Position numbers and translations under genes: made by a program. From Fonsecaea monophora (Eukaryota > Ascomycota > Eurotiomycetes > Chaetothyriales > Herpotrichiellaceae): a DNA stretch of 64,000 nt. Location: contig NW_019174007.1 of assembly GCF_001642475.1 (NCBI RefSeq), positions 62,001-126,000 on the forward strand, written 5' to 3'. The notes below the pieces were generated by a model. That model was given only the letters and a program-made list of their open reading frames with translations. It searched no databases and was not told where the DNA came from. Of the stretch, positions 1-11,096 are shown piece by piece. Positions within the stretch are counted from its first letter, which is position 1. Every line of letters starts with the position of its first letter.

Positions 1-3000
1 GTAGCTCCCTCACTGCTACAATGAGCCGGTTAAACTGGTGGCGGAACCCAAGATTGGTTCGCAAGTGCCTGTCGTCAAAGAACTGGTACAGTCGACCATA
101 ATGTTGTCGCACGTCCCTGGCCGCCCTTCTGCAGAGCATGACCGTGGCAGGATGGTCCGGGTTTGGATGTCGGGTGTCATTTCGCGATACCGTTTCCATG
201 AAAGGCGGCGGGCCGGGCTCCAGCAACACGAGATATTGGTCTCGCAGCTCCATAATCCTGTCTGCCAATCCATCCATTATCATATAGACGTCCCGCCGTA
301 CCGACTCATTATTAATCCAATTCGGCTTTTGCGCATACATGGCTGTAACAGCTTGATGGAGGAATCCGTCGATACCAAGATCACTCAACTCGCCCTTGTA
401 GCCCGGGTCCGTCTGAAACACTTTGGCTATATCTCGATTGTCGTCGTCTCGTGGCTCTTCCCTGGGTGGTCGTCTGATATGGGGAGTGTGACCTGCATCC
501 TGACTCGCGGCCTGCTCCTCATTCTCCTCATTCTCCGTTTCATTCTCCTCTTGACTCCCCTTTTCACTCTCCTCTTCACTCGCCTCTTCACTCACCTCTT
601 CACTCACCTCTTCACTCCCCTCTTCACCTTGCTCATCACCCTGCTTATCATCTTGCTCGCCATCCTGTGCCACAACCTGGTTCATAACCTGATCCACAAC
701 CTGGGTCACAATCTCATTCACAGTCTGGGTCAGCGCCTGGACCACTGCCTGTGTCATGGCATGGACTACAGCCTGATTTGCCTGCAAGCTCGGATTCTGA
801 TTCGGCCCACCATCAGAGGCCTCGTCCTCGTGGATATTGAACGGTGGCGGCGTTCTGGGTTCCACAACATGCGCATGTCTACACACGTGGTGGTATTGGC
901 CTGCAAACCTGGGGCAAGGGTGACAGCGTGAAGAACATGGTTCAGGAGCAGGAGAGCTGTGAGGAGGTCGAGACAGCTGGGAGGACCTAGGTCTATGGTT
1001 TTCTCGATCGGAACTTGGTCGAGGGCTGTCTTCACCGGGGTTATCATCGTCAGGGTCCGCTGCCGTGGGAAGTTCGCCCAGTACTGGCCTGGTGGGAGGC
1101 TGCCCAGCACCATGATAGTAGTGGTTAATGCCGTCATAGCCACTGCCTGGGGGATAATCAAACAATCCAGCACCGGATTCGGCGAGAGTATCCATTCTGT
1201 AAGCATATACTTCTGTGTTGTGATCCATAGAATTCTGGTCAAGAAGTCGTGGACGCTGGCCAGTCCGGCTCTCAGGTTGATGAGAGAAACGAACGCGTCG
1301 ATGTTGCTCATCAGCGGTGTCTCCGGCCGGGCTAACGATTCTGTCACTCACTACCGAGTATAATTTTACGGCCTTGCCAACATCGTAGGTCGTTTGCTTC
1401 AACAGCCGTAGCATTTCGTCTTCGTCGGGATGAATGTCGGCCCCATAAATGCCGTTAAGCCTCCTTCGAAAGATCTCTATCGCCAACCGTCGATATGCTA
1501 GTGGATCGAAAGTACTTCTTTTCCTGTGCAATTCTGGCGCTAATCGTTGAGGTGGAGGCCCTCCTCCACGAAGCTTGAGACTTGGACTTGCGACAGAGGT
1601 GGACTTGCGCACTCTTGCTTTTGGGTCAATGGGACGAGGCCGTGGTTTCAATGCAAGTCTTTTCGAAGGACGTGAAGGAAGAGTGTTGACTTTTGGGCGG
1701 TTCACATCAGAAACACGGCGTCTCTGTGCAAGCAGTTGCCCTATCGCTGAGCGGATCCATTCAAATGGACTGGATAACCTGTTGGACACTGAGACATCGG
1801 CAGGATCGCGAGCATGAGGGGGAGGTCGATTGACGAGAAAGTCGGCTCGTGGACCATCTGAGACTATTCCGGGCTGGCCCATCTCTCTGGAAATTTGCTC
1901 GTGCTGGACAATTTCATGAGCCCGTGTCTCGGGAAAAGGGTAGTAGACATAGTCAAACGCGCTTTTCATGTTGATCCCCTCAGGATATGGGAACAAGCCT
2001 TTCGACTGCTTCTGTGCGGCACCTGCAAAGGACTCGGCATCGTCAAGGCCGGCAACGGACGAGCTCGATCGTGCACTCAAGGGGACAGTCGAGTGGTCAG
2101 GTAGCCCTTCAGCAGTGTGCATCGAGACTGGGGAGAGCACATCCAATTCGTCAGTCTCCCATTCTCCGTCGTCGACATCATACTGCCATCGTCTGACCTT
2201 GACCGGCCCTCCGCTAATCGTGTTGAACCGCGAGGCCGCGAAATGAATCTTGGAGAGTGTGCTTGTCTCGAATTTCCCGGTCTCAATGAATTCTCTCAAC
2301 GCTTCTTTGGTGTGGCTTTCCAAAGGCGCGTCTCGTGGTCGCTGAAGGGACTCGTATTTGTTGCTTGGGTCGACTTGACATTGGAAGATGTATCGGCAGT
2401 ATTTTCCAACCATATCTTCGATACTTCTGGGATTGGCTGCATCCGGTGAGCTGATCAGGCGCTTGAATTCACGATATACTCCAGGCAGCTCGAAGAATAT
2501 GCGATCGCGCTCGATGTTGGTAGGAGATGTCGGGACTGCCCCTTGGTCAAAAGAAGTAAAGACAGTCTTCAAGCCTCTCCAGATCAGGAGCCACAACTCC
2601 TTCTGTTCGGAATTGTAGGTTGCATTCTGGAACACCCCATGTAAGCGAGCGCAGCGGTCCGACAATTCGGTCGCTGCACCACTAGACAAGAGCAGTGGGA
2701 TACTATCCTGATCGGACTCTAGCAGCACCAGCAAGGCATAACTTGAAGATGCGGTGCGCACATCCAACAAGATTGAAGTAAACACTGATTCCGTCACGGC
2801 CGCTGGGTGGTGCTTGAGCTGTGATTCGATCTGCAGGAGCTTGTCGACGAGGGCGCGATGAATAGCTTGAGCCCAAATGCTGACGAAAGTCTCGTACCGT
2901 TTTCTGAAAGTCTTGAGCACGCTGTGAACCACAGGGGAAGAGATCACCTCTTCGGGCAGTTCCATGACACTTTGCAGCGAGGCGTGAATGAGTCTGATGT

Positions 3001-3472
3001 CTTGGAAGATCGTTGACGGTCCTTCGATAAGCGTCTCATCAGTCCACTGCAAGAAGTAGTCGATCATGTGTGCCATCATATTCTCAACTTCTTCCGGCGA
3101 GCTGTCACTGTCGATCTCTGGTAGCTCGAGGACCTCCGCCGCGTCCTGCTCTGGTGGAATAAATCGATTGATGGACGCATGTCGACCGGCTTCGAGTCTC
3201 CTGATGACTGAGCGTAACCGTCCTAGCTCGCCACGCTGCTCTTCCCTTCCTGTCGCGCCCAAGAGATGGATATTTCCCCTCGAGGTCGGGGACCGACGTG
3301 ACCGGGGAGAGGTGCTGCGAGCCAGTCCCTCCAGCTGCGTGATAGTACCGATTCTCGCCAAACGACGCGAAGATTGGACCATTCGCGGTTGCACATTGGA
3401 AGAAACATACAGGGGTCTCGCCGCTCGAGGCGCATGGCGCCTGGAGTTGCCGCGATCAATTCTGGGAGCCAT
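1..3472 (-). CDS. Large uncharacterised protein, 3' end beyond window
   Basis: Reading the minus strand from the ATG at 3472 gives 1,157 codons without a stop, continuing past base 1, so the C-terminus is missing. I do not recognise a family. The N-terminal ~100 residues are Arg/Ser-rich and probably disordered. Residues ~100-420 look folded and helical (for example IDYFLQWTDETLIEG, KTFRKRYETFVSIWAQAIH). The middle is Pro/Arg/Ser-rich, then a short part around residue 690 (DEDEMLRLLKQTTYDVGKAV) has a UBA-like rhythm, which is only a guess. Residues ~900-940 repeat a Val-Val-x-Gln-Val pattern and ~950-975 repeat Ser-Glu-Glu, followed by more Glu/Asn-rich sequence. The last visible ~120 residues look folded again. 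A possible 5'-UTR intron (GTAGGT..TTTTAG, about 3565-3502) lies just upstream. A frame this long without stops is strong evidence of coding; function is unknown. Confidence 0.85.
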   Translation of the reverse strand, partial: MAPRIDRGNSRRHAPRAARPLYVSSNVQPRMVQSSRRLARIGTITQLEGLARSTSPRSRRSPTSRGNIHLLGATGREEQRGELGRLRSVIRRLEAGRHASINRFIPPEQDAAEVLELPEIDSDSSPEEVENMMAHMIDYFLQWTDETLIEGPSTIFQDIRLIHASLQSVMELPEEVISSPVVHSVLKTFRKRYETFVSIWAQAIHRALVDKLLQIESQLKHHPAAVTESVFTSILLDVRTASSSYALLVLLESDQDSIPLLLSSGAATELSDRCARLHGVFQNATYNSEQKELWLLIWRGLKTVFTSFDQGAVPTSPTNIERDRIFFELPGVYREFKRLISSPDAANPRSIEDMVGKYCRYIFQCQVDPSNKYESLQRPRDAPLESHTKEALREFIETGKFETSTLSKIHFAASRFNTISGGPVKVRRWQYDVDDGEWETDELDVLSPVSMHTAEGLPDHSTVPLSARSSSSVAGLDDAESFAGAAQKQSKGLFPYPEGINMKSAFDYVYYPFPETRAHEIVQHEQISREMGQPGIVSDGPRADFLVNRPPPHARDPADVSVSNRLSSPFEWIRSAIGQLLAQRRRVSDVNRPKVNTLPSRPSKRLALKPRPRPIDPKARVRKSTSVASPSLKLRGGGPPPQRLAPELHRKRSTFDPLAYRRLAIEIFRRRLNGIYGADIHPDEDEMLRLLKQTTYDVGKAVKLYSVVSDRIVSPAGDTADEQHRRVRFSHQPESRTGQRPRLLDQNSMDHNTEVYAYRMDTLAESGAGLFDYPPGSGYDGINHYYHGAGQPPTRPVLGELPTAADPDDDNPGEDSPRPSSDRENHRPRSSQLSRPPHSSPAPEPCSSRCHPCPRFAGQYHHVCRHAHVVEPRTPPPFNIHEDEASDGGPNQNPSLQANQAVVHAMTQAVVQALTQTVNEIVTQVVDQVMNQVVAQDGEQDDKQGDEQGEEGSEEVSEEVSEEASEEESEKGSQEENETENEENEEQAASQDAGHTPHIRRPPREEPRDDDNRDIAKVFQTDPGYKGELSDLGIDGFLHQAVTAMYAQKPNWINNESVRRDVYMIMDGLADRIMELRDQYLVLLEPGPPPFMETVSRNDTRHPNPDHPATVMLCRRAARDVRQHYGRLYQFFDDRHLRTNLGFRHQFNRLIVAVREL
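534..770. repeat. Short imperfect tandem coding repeats
   Basis: Two adjacent low-complexity tracts lie inside the large minus-strand gene. At about 534-640 a 12-base unit (TCACTC with CTCT) repeats and encodes V/A/E-S-E-E on the minus strand. At about 650-770 a related unit encodes repeated VV-x-QV with Gln and Thr. Both keep the reading frame, so they look like expanded coding microsatellites and not decay. Confidence 0.7.
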
Positions 3473-5198
3473 GTCCTTTCGCGAAGAGAGAAATCTAAAA
3501 ACAACAGATGCCAAAAAAATCCCCCCAAAAGTGGTGGCACGAAGGAAATAAATCAACACCTACCTTGAGTCTGGCTCAACACAAAGGGAATTTTCTTTAC
3601 CTGGTCGCATGCATCAATACCAGTCCCAGCAGCTGCATTCGGTGATCTAGACACATAGAAAGCGGCATTGTAGTAGTTTTACGACGGATGCAGTTCATTA
3701 TCCGCCTTGGGAATAGTGCATCATGGGCGCATTGTCCCCTTCACAGCATAGCAACCATGTTGCATCCCAACGGCATCTGTGTAGTCCTTGACGAGGTATT
3801 GCGACATCTTTGCGCTGCCATGCGAGAAAAGATGAGACTTTGGTGGGTAATAAGGCGGAAGTGCTCCGCAAGCACCCGGGACACTCAGCTGACAGGGTGG
3901 TGGGAAAAGCGTTTGCGAAGGGGTACGTAGACGGCCCCGAAGACCCCGGAAAAGGACGTTTTCATGTGCGCATATTAATTAGTCGTTGGAAAAGGTATCT
4001 GCTGTTGTTCATAATATAATCTGGCCGAGAGTTATCCGAAATGCCACTCAAAGGGCGCGCATGGTGGATTGAGGTGTGTCAGACTCGTACAAGGAGGGCA
4101 ACCACAACGACTTGTGAAGAATGTCGCGTGTCAAGTGGCGTGTACGAGTATTCCATGCCCGTGCCCGTAGGAGGGTCGTTCTGTCTGGCAAGGTTCCGGG
4201 GAGAGGAATGGAGAAAAGAGGAAAATGAACCAGTGCGCAGGTGATGGCCGATGATAGATGGATGGGGTGATGATTGGAGCCTTAGATGCAGGGTGTTTGT
4301 TTTCTGAATGCTTCGCAGCCTTTACCCCACACTTTGTGCCTCTACGCCAAGCTCCAGGCATCACAGTAGGCGCCGATCATTGGCAGCGGGTGCCAGGGTC
4401 CTGCTTCCAAGAGGCCACTAGGGGTGAATGACGCCCAGTCGTAGGCGACGCCAGGCTGTGGAACAACCGGCACGGCCTGGGGATGGCCTAGTGAGCTAAT
4501 GCAGCCCATTCCCAGTGGATGCTTCCCCCAAACTCAACTACTTGCTGCTTGCTTCGGCGCCACCATAATCAACCAATTGTGCGTCAGAATCGAAGCTGGC
4601 TACGTGTTTATCGAAGCCCAAATGTTGCCCAGGAAAAGGAAAGCGAGCTGTCATGCTAGGAAATCTACGAGTAGAGTGTGAGCATCTTCTCCCCAGCTGC
4701 AAGTGGTGTGTGTGTGTGGGTGTGGGTGATGCGTTTATCTGTAATCGGTATCTCGTACCTCGTAGGGTCTGTGCATTCTGGCCCTTCCCTCCGAGTTGAC
4801 CTCTTATGTAAATTGTCGTCCCTGTTCCCCCTTCACTTCTACTTGTTCTCTACCTTGCTCACATCTCTCATAGCCATCCTGATTGTGCCTCAACACCCCA
4901 AACTACGAAAAACCATCTATTAAGCCATTCTGATCGTCGTTACCGCCATTGTCTCCTCCCGTTCCGCCTGAAACACAAATCCCCACCAACCGCAGGCTGC
5001 TCACGCTACAATGACGTGACTGGGGGGGGGGAACTCCTTTGTCCTACATACAGTACCTGACCTTCTAGTCCTCGATCTTCACCCAACGCTGTCAAGAACA
5101 CAGCTAGAAATCGGACCTATACAAAATACATTCTTCACTTCTTGAGTTTCATCTCCTTCAGGACGCCTACAATATCCCATTCAAGTCAGCTTCTCACA
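3473..5198. other. Intergenic, divergent promoter region
   Basis: Separates the large minus-strand gene from the plus-strand gene at 5199. No protein-like frame is recognisable. It contains a run of ten G at 5022-5031 and a TATA-like stretch (CTATACAAAATAC) about 80 bases before the 5199 start. Confidence 0.5.
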
Positions 5199-6096
5199 AT
5201 GTCTGACCGCAACCCTGCTCCGCCCTCACCCCCTCCTCCACAACATCGCCGTCGCTCCTCGTTTGTTGACATGTTCAACCCGCGGTCAAGCTCCTCCCCT
5301 TCTGCCATGTCCTCGTCTCCGCCGTCTTCGGGTGTTCCGTCCACTCCCACTGTACCAAAACACCGAAGAGGCACCTCAATTACCGCTCTAGGCCTCACTA
5401 CAAACCCCTCCAACCAGACCCCTCTCAATGCCTTTGGACTTCAACGACGAGCGAGTGTTGCCACCTCATCCGTATCAAGCTCTCCAGATTTCAAAAACAG
5501 TTTCGGGGATGAGCCTGCAGTTATTGAGGAGGATGACCCATCGCGGGCTACCCTACACCCTCCCTCTTCGCCATCTTTTGCCAGACGGGTCAGTTTCGGA
5601 GCACAAGCTTTAAGAGATGTTAGACTAGGAGGGAGCCCTGGTGCTTCTGGCGGTGGTAGGCGCCCCTCCTCCTCCCTTTTTACACTGAATGAGAATTCTG
5701 AAAATGCCACTCCATCGCGTCGAGATACGTCGGGGACGGCCAAGACTGCAGGTAAGAGTCGAGGCCTGTCCCTTTTATACCTTTCAAAAGTTCTCATTCT
5801 CTTTTTCTTGTCAACCATACAAATCAAATTGGGTTCGCTTTGCATATCACTGACGTCTAACAGGAGAAGGCTTCAATTGGTCTGAAGCCCTGCGTGACAG
5901 AACCCGACGCTCCCCGTCCTTTTCTTCCGGCAACCCTTTTGGCCAAGGCGCCCCTCGTCCACGCTCTGCAAGCATCTCCAACCCTGAGCCGCCGAAGGAG
6001 ATCCCAAGGCCTGTTGAGGCACCGAATGCCAAACTGATGAAGAAGCCAGATGCCCTAGGCGAGAGAATGTTACGTGGCGATTTCATGATGGATTGA
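5199..6096 (+). CDS. Ser/Pro-rich protein of unknown function, 261 aa
   Basis: Two exons, 5199-5751 and 5864-6096, are joined over a 112-nt intron with GTAAGA donor, CACTGAC branch site and AACAG acceptor. The ATG at 5199 is preferred to the upstream in-frame one at 5142 because it lies in better context and starts the typical MSDRN segment. The protein is rich in Ser, Pro and Arg, with clusters such as RRRSSFVDMF, PKHRRGTS and RRVSFG that look like basophilic kinase sites. The more conserved-looking C-terminus reads EGFNWSEALRDRTRR and ends GERMLRGDFMMD. No membrane segment or catalytic motif is seen. Small proteins of this layout are widespread in filamentous ascomycetes, but I do not know a function. 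Confidence 0.8.
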
Positions 6097-7239
6097 GTTG
6101 AACCCCTGGCAATGTCGTGCTGCTATTGGTATACACCCAGAATGGACATGTATATCCTATTCGAATGATGTATAAGTGATGCTTTGGTTTGTCGGCGCCC
6201 GAGGACGTTTGCAATTGGGGAACCATCACCTGTATCCATTAGCTCCTGGCGGTATCGTGTATGAGATCAATTTCGAATTTCAGCCGGATCAAAATTCAGT
6301 GGGTAGGTCAATATCAGGGAGACCAGGGAAGGCAAGGAAGGTACCAGGTGCTTGCTTCTTACGATCGTTTCACGGACATTTATCGTTGTGCTGGTCTGGT
6401 GACAGAAGGAGCTGTGAGATTTGGGAACAAACTCCAACATTTCGGCCGTGAAAGGCCACGTATGCTTGACGTTACAGCAATCCGAAATACTGAGAAACTG
6501 AGAATGCGATGAGCAAGATTGATGAGTGAATAGTTTGAACTTGCGATTGATTCAATGATCAGGCCACTCACACCTTACCATATCATATCTCTCACATTTC
6601 TTTTCCCCCTCGAGGCACTGTAGCCTGAACCTTCTATTGCCTTAATCTATGTAACGCTGGTGCCATGTCTTGCTACTCATACAGGCCATATTGACTACCC
6701 GACCTCAAATGTGCTGCTCCTGATGACATCATAGAGGCGGAGGATAGTAAATCCGATACCGAAACCCTGTTGTTCGCCTCCTCCTCCCCCGCCCTGCGAC
6801 AGCAAACTGGCAGGGCATTGTACCACCAGCAATACTGTAAACTTCACCTCGTTCTCAAGACCGGAAATCCTTACAGCGGGCAATACTGGTGTATATCCCC
6901 TCAAGCACGTCATACGTGGTGACCATTGATCTCTGTTGGGTATGAACGGCAGCATCCCATCACACTGAACGGTAGTTGTGGCACTCAATTCGTGCTCCAC
7001 ATATTTTACCCTGCGTTATATCATTTCTGAAAAGATATTGGCTTCAATTGATCTGGCGGTAAGGTCAGGACCTCTTTATTTCCCCTCCTGCGCAAGAAGT
7101 TGGTGGTCAGCGTTCGAACCGACACCTACGCAAGCCTCTGACAAACCCCAATATCACCCTGAGAACCGCTGTCAGACCACACACCCGGCTACCAGCTACT
7201 CCTGAGATCCGCAAGGTCTCGCATTGGCCCTCGAAACCA
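6097..7239. other. Intergenic, no gene recognised
   Basis: Contains only short unrelated frames. Isolated TTCGG/CCGAA half-sites occur near 6439, 6483 and 6752 but do not form clear inverted repeats. It serves as the promoter region for the decarboxylase gene. Confidence 0.5.
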
Positions 7240-9042
7240 TGTCAGAAACTACAACAGTTGCAGAATATCTCTTCACACGCCTCAAGCAACTAGGTGTGGG
7301 CGCAATTCACGGCGTGAGTGTTTTACCCCTCGAGACGCCACTTTCTTTTATCTACTCGACAGAACGGGCTAACAGAGGTTGAAAAGATTCCTGGAGACTA
7401 TAATCTTCACTTACTGGACTATGTGGTCCCTTCTGGCCTCCTCTGGGTGGGTAATACCAACGAACTCAATGCTGGGTATGCCACGGACGGGTATGCGCGT
7501 ATCAAAGGTGTCGGAGCCTTGGTTACCACATTTGGTGTCGGCGAGCTATCAGCCATCAATGCCATAGCATGTGCGTTTACAGAGCGGGCAGCAGTTGTAC
7601 ATATAGTGGGCACACCTCCCCGAAACACCCAAGCATCCCGTTTGATGGTACACCACACTCTGGGGGATGGCGACTACCGACACTTTGCCCAGATGCAATC
7701 ACACATTACCGTGGCACAGACCAATCTGATCGATCCGCTTACTGCACCTCAGCAAATCGATCACATTCTGGGACAATGCATATTACATTCCAGACCAGTC
7801 TACATTGAAGTTCCTCTGGATATTGTGTCAGCCCCGGTGGTCGCAGCAAGGCTTACTCAGGAGATGGAGATCCCAAGAGCACTCTACAGTCCTGCGTACG
7901 ACGCGATATTAGACAAAGTCCTCGACAGGATGTATAGCGCAGAACAGCCCCTCATTTTCGTGGACGGAGAAGCGAGAGCGCTGGGAATTTTGGATCATAT
8001 TGAAAGAATCGTGTCTTTGACGACATGGCCTACATTCACGACACTATCCGGCAAAGGCCTTGTCAATGAGACACTGCCAAATGTCCATGGTATCTATGCC
8101 GGGAGCTTCGCAGACCCTCGTACAAGAGCTTTCATCGACGGGGCAGATCTGGCCTTGTACTTTGGACCACACCTCAGCTCGACCAACACATATAATTGGA
8201 CTGGTGTGCCGAAATCAGCGGTCTGCATCTACTTTACCTGGGATGGCATCAAGATTGGGGATATCCTCCATCGCGACATTTCGCCAGCATTTGCACTTAC
8301 CCAAGTACTACAGAAATGGAACTCGGAAAGACTTAAGAAATACACCACCCATCCAACCTTCTCGCGCATTCAGCCTTTATCGTTCTCAGAAATTTCTGCG
8401 AACACGTCTATCGAGCAAGACAAAGTCTGGCGTCTCATTAACTCCTTCTTGCGGCCTGGGGATATCATCTTCGGTGAAACAGGAACAGCGGGATATGGCG
8501 TTCGGGAAATGCTCCTGCCTAGACACACAAGACTCTCCACTCCTGTCACCTGGCTTTCCATCGGATACATGCTGCCAGCCTGTCAGGGTGCGGCATTGGC
8601 TCAGCGCGAACTAATAGCCTCTTCGAAGTACCACGACCTCAAGCACGCTCGAACCATTCTCTTTATTGGCGATGGCAGCTTTCAAATGACAGCCCAGGAG
8701 CTCGCCACTGTCATCAGACACAATCTCAACGTGGTGGTTTTTCTGATCAATAATGACGGATACACGATAGAGCGCTGCATCCATGGTATGAAAGAAGCTT
8801 ACAACGATATATCCGCGTGGCGCTACCTAGAAGCACCCAAGTTTTTTGGGGCTCCAGAGAACGCTTTCACTGCGTCCGCTAGGACGTATGGCGAGCTCGA
8901 GCAGGCACTGAATGACGAGAGACTCGCCGATGGAACAGGATTGAGAATGGTAGAAATTCACATGGATCGGTATGACACACCAGCTGGGCCGCTGACTACA
9001 TTGCTCAACCTGCAAAAACACTCACAGAGTGCCAATGCGTGA
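7240..9042 (+). CDS. Pyruvate decarboxylase-like ThDP enzyme, 576 aa
   Basis: Non-oxidative decarboxylase of 2-oxo acids dependent on thiamine diphosphate and Mg. Exon 1 is 7240-7314; a 72-nt intron (GTGAGT..AAAAG, branch GCTAACAG) leads to exon 2, 7387-9042. Splicing restores the family start ..AIHGIPGDYNLHLLDYV. Seen directly: the activating glutamate (Glu51, NELNAGY), the active-site histidine pair (His114-His115, HHTLGDGDY), the ThDP/Mg motif starting GDGSFQ and ending INNDGY, and the following GYTIER glutamate. These match the catalytic set of yeast Pdc1. Length fits the family. Substrate cannot be fixed: pyruvate, phenylpyruvate and indolepyruvate decarboxylases share these residues. 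Its place beside an MmgE/PrpD protein, a dioxygenase, a regulator and transporters suggests a specialised role more than bulk fermentation. Confidence 0.9.
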
Positions 9043-9165
9043 GATGAAGGAGATACAGAGTGCGAAGTCGCCTGTTCGACCTGCGAGAGCCTTTGCACTC
9101 ATTGTCTCATCAACCACCTTGGCTATTGGTCTATTCCATGATGCATTCAAGAGAGCATCCTACGG

Positions 9166-10578
9166 CTAGGCAACCAGCTTCATCAAATCGACCACAGCGA
9201 CCTCATCGATCCTGCCAACCAAGTCACATATTTGTTGGGACTTCGTCGCCCCATAAACAGGCTCTGCGAGACCTTTGAACTTCTGCTGAACACCGGTGTC
9301 CCATTCAAATGGACGCTGGGTCTCTGCAAGGGGAAAGATCACTTCATCCTCGACGATAGTCCCATCCCCAAATACCACCTTCAGCCGAGACTCGAGGCTG
9401 CAATATGACTCATCAATCTTGCAAGTGACTTTGCGGGCAAGTTCGCGGACCTTCTCGTCTCGAATCTTGTCGTATATCGCCCAGCCAAGGTCATTGCCGT
9501 ACAGCCACGAAGCAGCAACTTGATAGTACGAGCTAAATTGAGCGTCGACGATGCAATCTGGCTGGATCTTGTTTGGAGCTGGAGTCCCAACAATGGGGAA
9601 ACATCCTGGAGGAAGGGAAACTGTCACCTGCTCCGGCAATCCATGAGCTGCATAGGCCTTGCGCATTCTCCCAACCATTTCTAGCTGCCCGTGGGTCATC
9701 CTGCATGCTGGGAATGGCTTACATGCCGTTGTGAGGAAACTCCACCTCTTTCCTAGGTCCCGAGTCAAATTGGCAGGGTTGCCCGATTCGGAGTAACTGT
9801 GAAGAAGCCCGTATTTGCCTTCAATCGCCTTGGTGGCGCCGATAACTCCAGCCTCGGCCAAGCTGATGCAGAGGAGCGCGTCGTGAGCTGCAAATCCAGG
9901 ATGAAGACGCTTGTTCCAGCTGCCATTTTCCAAGAATTGCATGGATCCGGCGGCCTTGGAGAGCGCGAGACCGAAAGCATCTTCGACAATCTGCTGGGAA
10001 GACCCTCGGAGCTTGCTGATGGCTGCGATTGATCCATACAGACCGACCGTGCCTGTATTGTGGAATCCTCTGCGGTATGAGCCTAGTCCGAGGGCGGTCC
10101 CTATGCGACAGGCAACTTCATAACCCACCGCCAGAGCCACGAGAAGGTCGGCTCCAGTTGTGTTGAGGGTTTCGGCCTCGGCCAAAGCAGCGGAGATCAG
10201 GCTACACCCTGGATGGAGGATTGCTTCGGATGTTGTGTCATCAAAATCATACGTATGACACCAAGCTCCGTTCAGAAGTGCTGCATGCTGAGGCGGAAAC
10301 GTCGAGCCCTTGGTCAAAACGGTACAGCTGCCTGTGGCACCTTGCGAGAACTTTGCGATTCCTGCCAAAAACTTGGGACTGGATTCGGCAAAGGCGCCCG
10401 CAGATGCAGAAACTCCGAGATAATCGAGCAGCAGTGCCTTGAGCTTGATTACAATCTCTGGGGTAACAGCGTCTTGTGAGAACGATGCAACAAATCTGGC
10501 CAAAGCAACAGTCACTTCTTCCGATGACGACGCACTCTGTTGGACGTCAGCGGAGGCTTCGTTCGTGCTGTCAGCCAT
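9166..10578 (-). CDS. MmgE/PrpD-family protein, 470 aa
   Basis: The family includes 2-methylcitrate dehydratase and cis-aconitate decarboxylase (itaconate-forming), enzymes acting on tricarboxylic acids. The single-exon frame begins at the ATG at 10578; the reading frame extends ten codons further only through a GTG. Typical blocks are visible in order: KALLLDYLGVSASAGA near residue 50, the YDFDDTTSEAILHPGCS block (the active-site region, ~110-130), GYEVACRIGTALG, FHNTGTVGLYGS, and the C-terminal half with LHPGFAAHDALL and CKPFPACRMTHG. No targeting peptide is obvious, unlike mitochondrial PrpD. It is convergent with the decarboxylase gene (stop codons 123 bases apart) and divergent from the dioxygenase gene. 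Whether it dehydrates, decarboxylates or isomerises its substrate cannot be told from motifs. Confidence 0.9.
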   Translation of the reverse strand: MADSTNEASADVQQSASSSEEVTVALARFVASFSQDAVTPEIVIKLKALLLDYLGVSASAGAFAESSPKFLAGIAKFSQGATGSCTVLTKGSTFPPQHAALLNGAWCHTYDFDDTTSEAILHPGCSLISAALAEAETLNTTGADLLVALAVGYEVACRIGTALGLGSYRRGFHNTGTVGLYGSIAAISKLRGSSQQIVEDAFGLALSKAAGSMQFLENGSWNKRLHPGFAAHDALLCISLAEAGVIGATKAIEGKYGLLHSYSESGNPANLTRDLGKRWSFLTTACKPFPACRMTHGQLEMVGRMRKAYAAHGLPEQVTVSLPPGCFPIVGTPAPNKIQPDCIVDAQFSSYYQVAASWLYGNDLGWAIYDKIRDEKVRELARKVTCKIDESYCSLESRLKVVFGDGTIVEDEVIFPLAETQRPFEWDTGVQQKFKGLAEPVYGATKSQQICDLVGRIDEVAVVDLMKLVA

Positions 10579-10846
10579 ATTCGTGAAGAAGAACGATTGA
10601 AAGAGCACAATGGTTTGTTATTGCTGTTGCTATCGTGGCCACAGGGCTAGAGCAAATTAAGTCTTCTGGGATGTCGAGCGATTGTTCTGGTGCTTCCAAA
10701 GCATATAAGAATAGACGATATTTTTTCTGAACGAGGCTGATTTGCTCTCCATGGGGATTGATCCCTCACCCCTTCTACCCTGAGGGTGGAGAGGGCGCAA
10801 AGAAAGCGCTGGAGTTTTCTGACTTGGGAATCCGTCGACCAGTGCA

Positions 10847-10864
10847 CCGAAATGCGCATTTCGG
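10847..10864. promoter_or_regulatory. Perfect 18-bp palindrome, operator candidate
   Basis: CCGAAATGCGCATTTCGG equals its own reverse complement over all 18 bases. Its ends are CCG and CGG triplets, the half-sites usually read by Zn2Cys6 dimers. A regulator of that class is encoded 2.2 kb to the right. Confidence 0.55.
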
Positions 10865-10910
10865 ACATCTTGGTTGTGATACGTGACCCATGGGTACAGG
10901 AGCCGTGGTG

Positions 10911-10928
10911 CGGATTTCCGAAATTCGG
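10911..10928. promoter_or_regulatory. CGG/CCG inverted repeats, operator candidate
   Basis: CGGATTTCCGAAATTCGG contains CGG-N4-CCG and, overlapping it, CCGAA-A-TTCGG, symmetrical about one base. It shares CCGAAAT/ATTTCGG-like arms with the 10847 palindrome 47 bases away. Confidence 0.45.
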
Positions 10929-11096
10929 CTTTAACAGCTTTGCTCACGCCGTGGAAGGCCAGAACATCTTTCCCACTATTTTCTGTGCTCTTCCTATTGA
11001 GGCAGTGGAAAATGTGCATCATCCTGGGACTGATATGTTTCAGGGCGAATGACAGACACATCTATAACTTCTCCACGCAGAGGCCACTAACAATGG

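Noticed and set aside
38..931. 297-codon plus-strand frame rich in Leu/Phe repeats
   Set aside because: It is the antisense reading of the Glu-rich repeats in the much longer minus-strand gene; the hydrophobic repeats arise from the complement.
5142..5885. Single-exon 247-codon version of the 5199 gene
   Set aside because: It reads through the intron at 5752-5863 and starts upstream of the better ATG; the spliced version continues a coherent C-terminus.
7100..7150. GTTCGAACC resembling a tRNA B box
   Set aside because: No matching A box or acceptor-stem pairing at tRNA distances.
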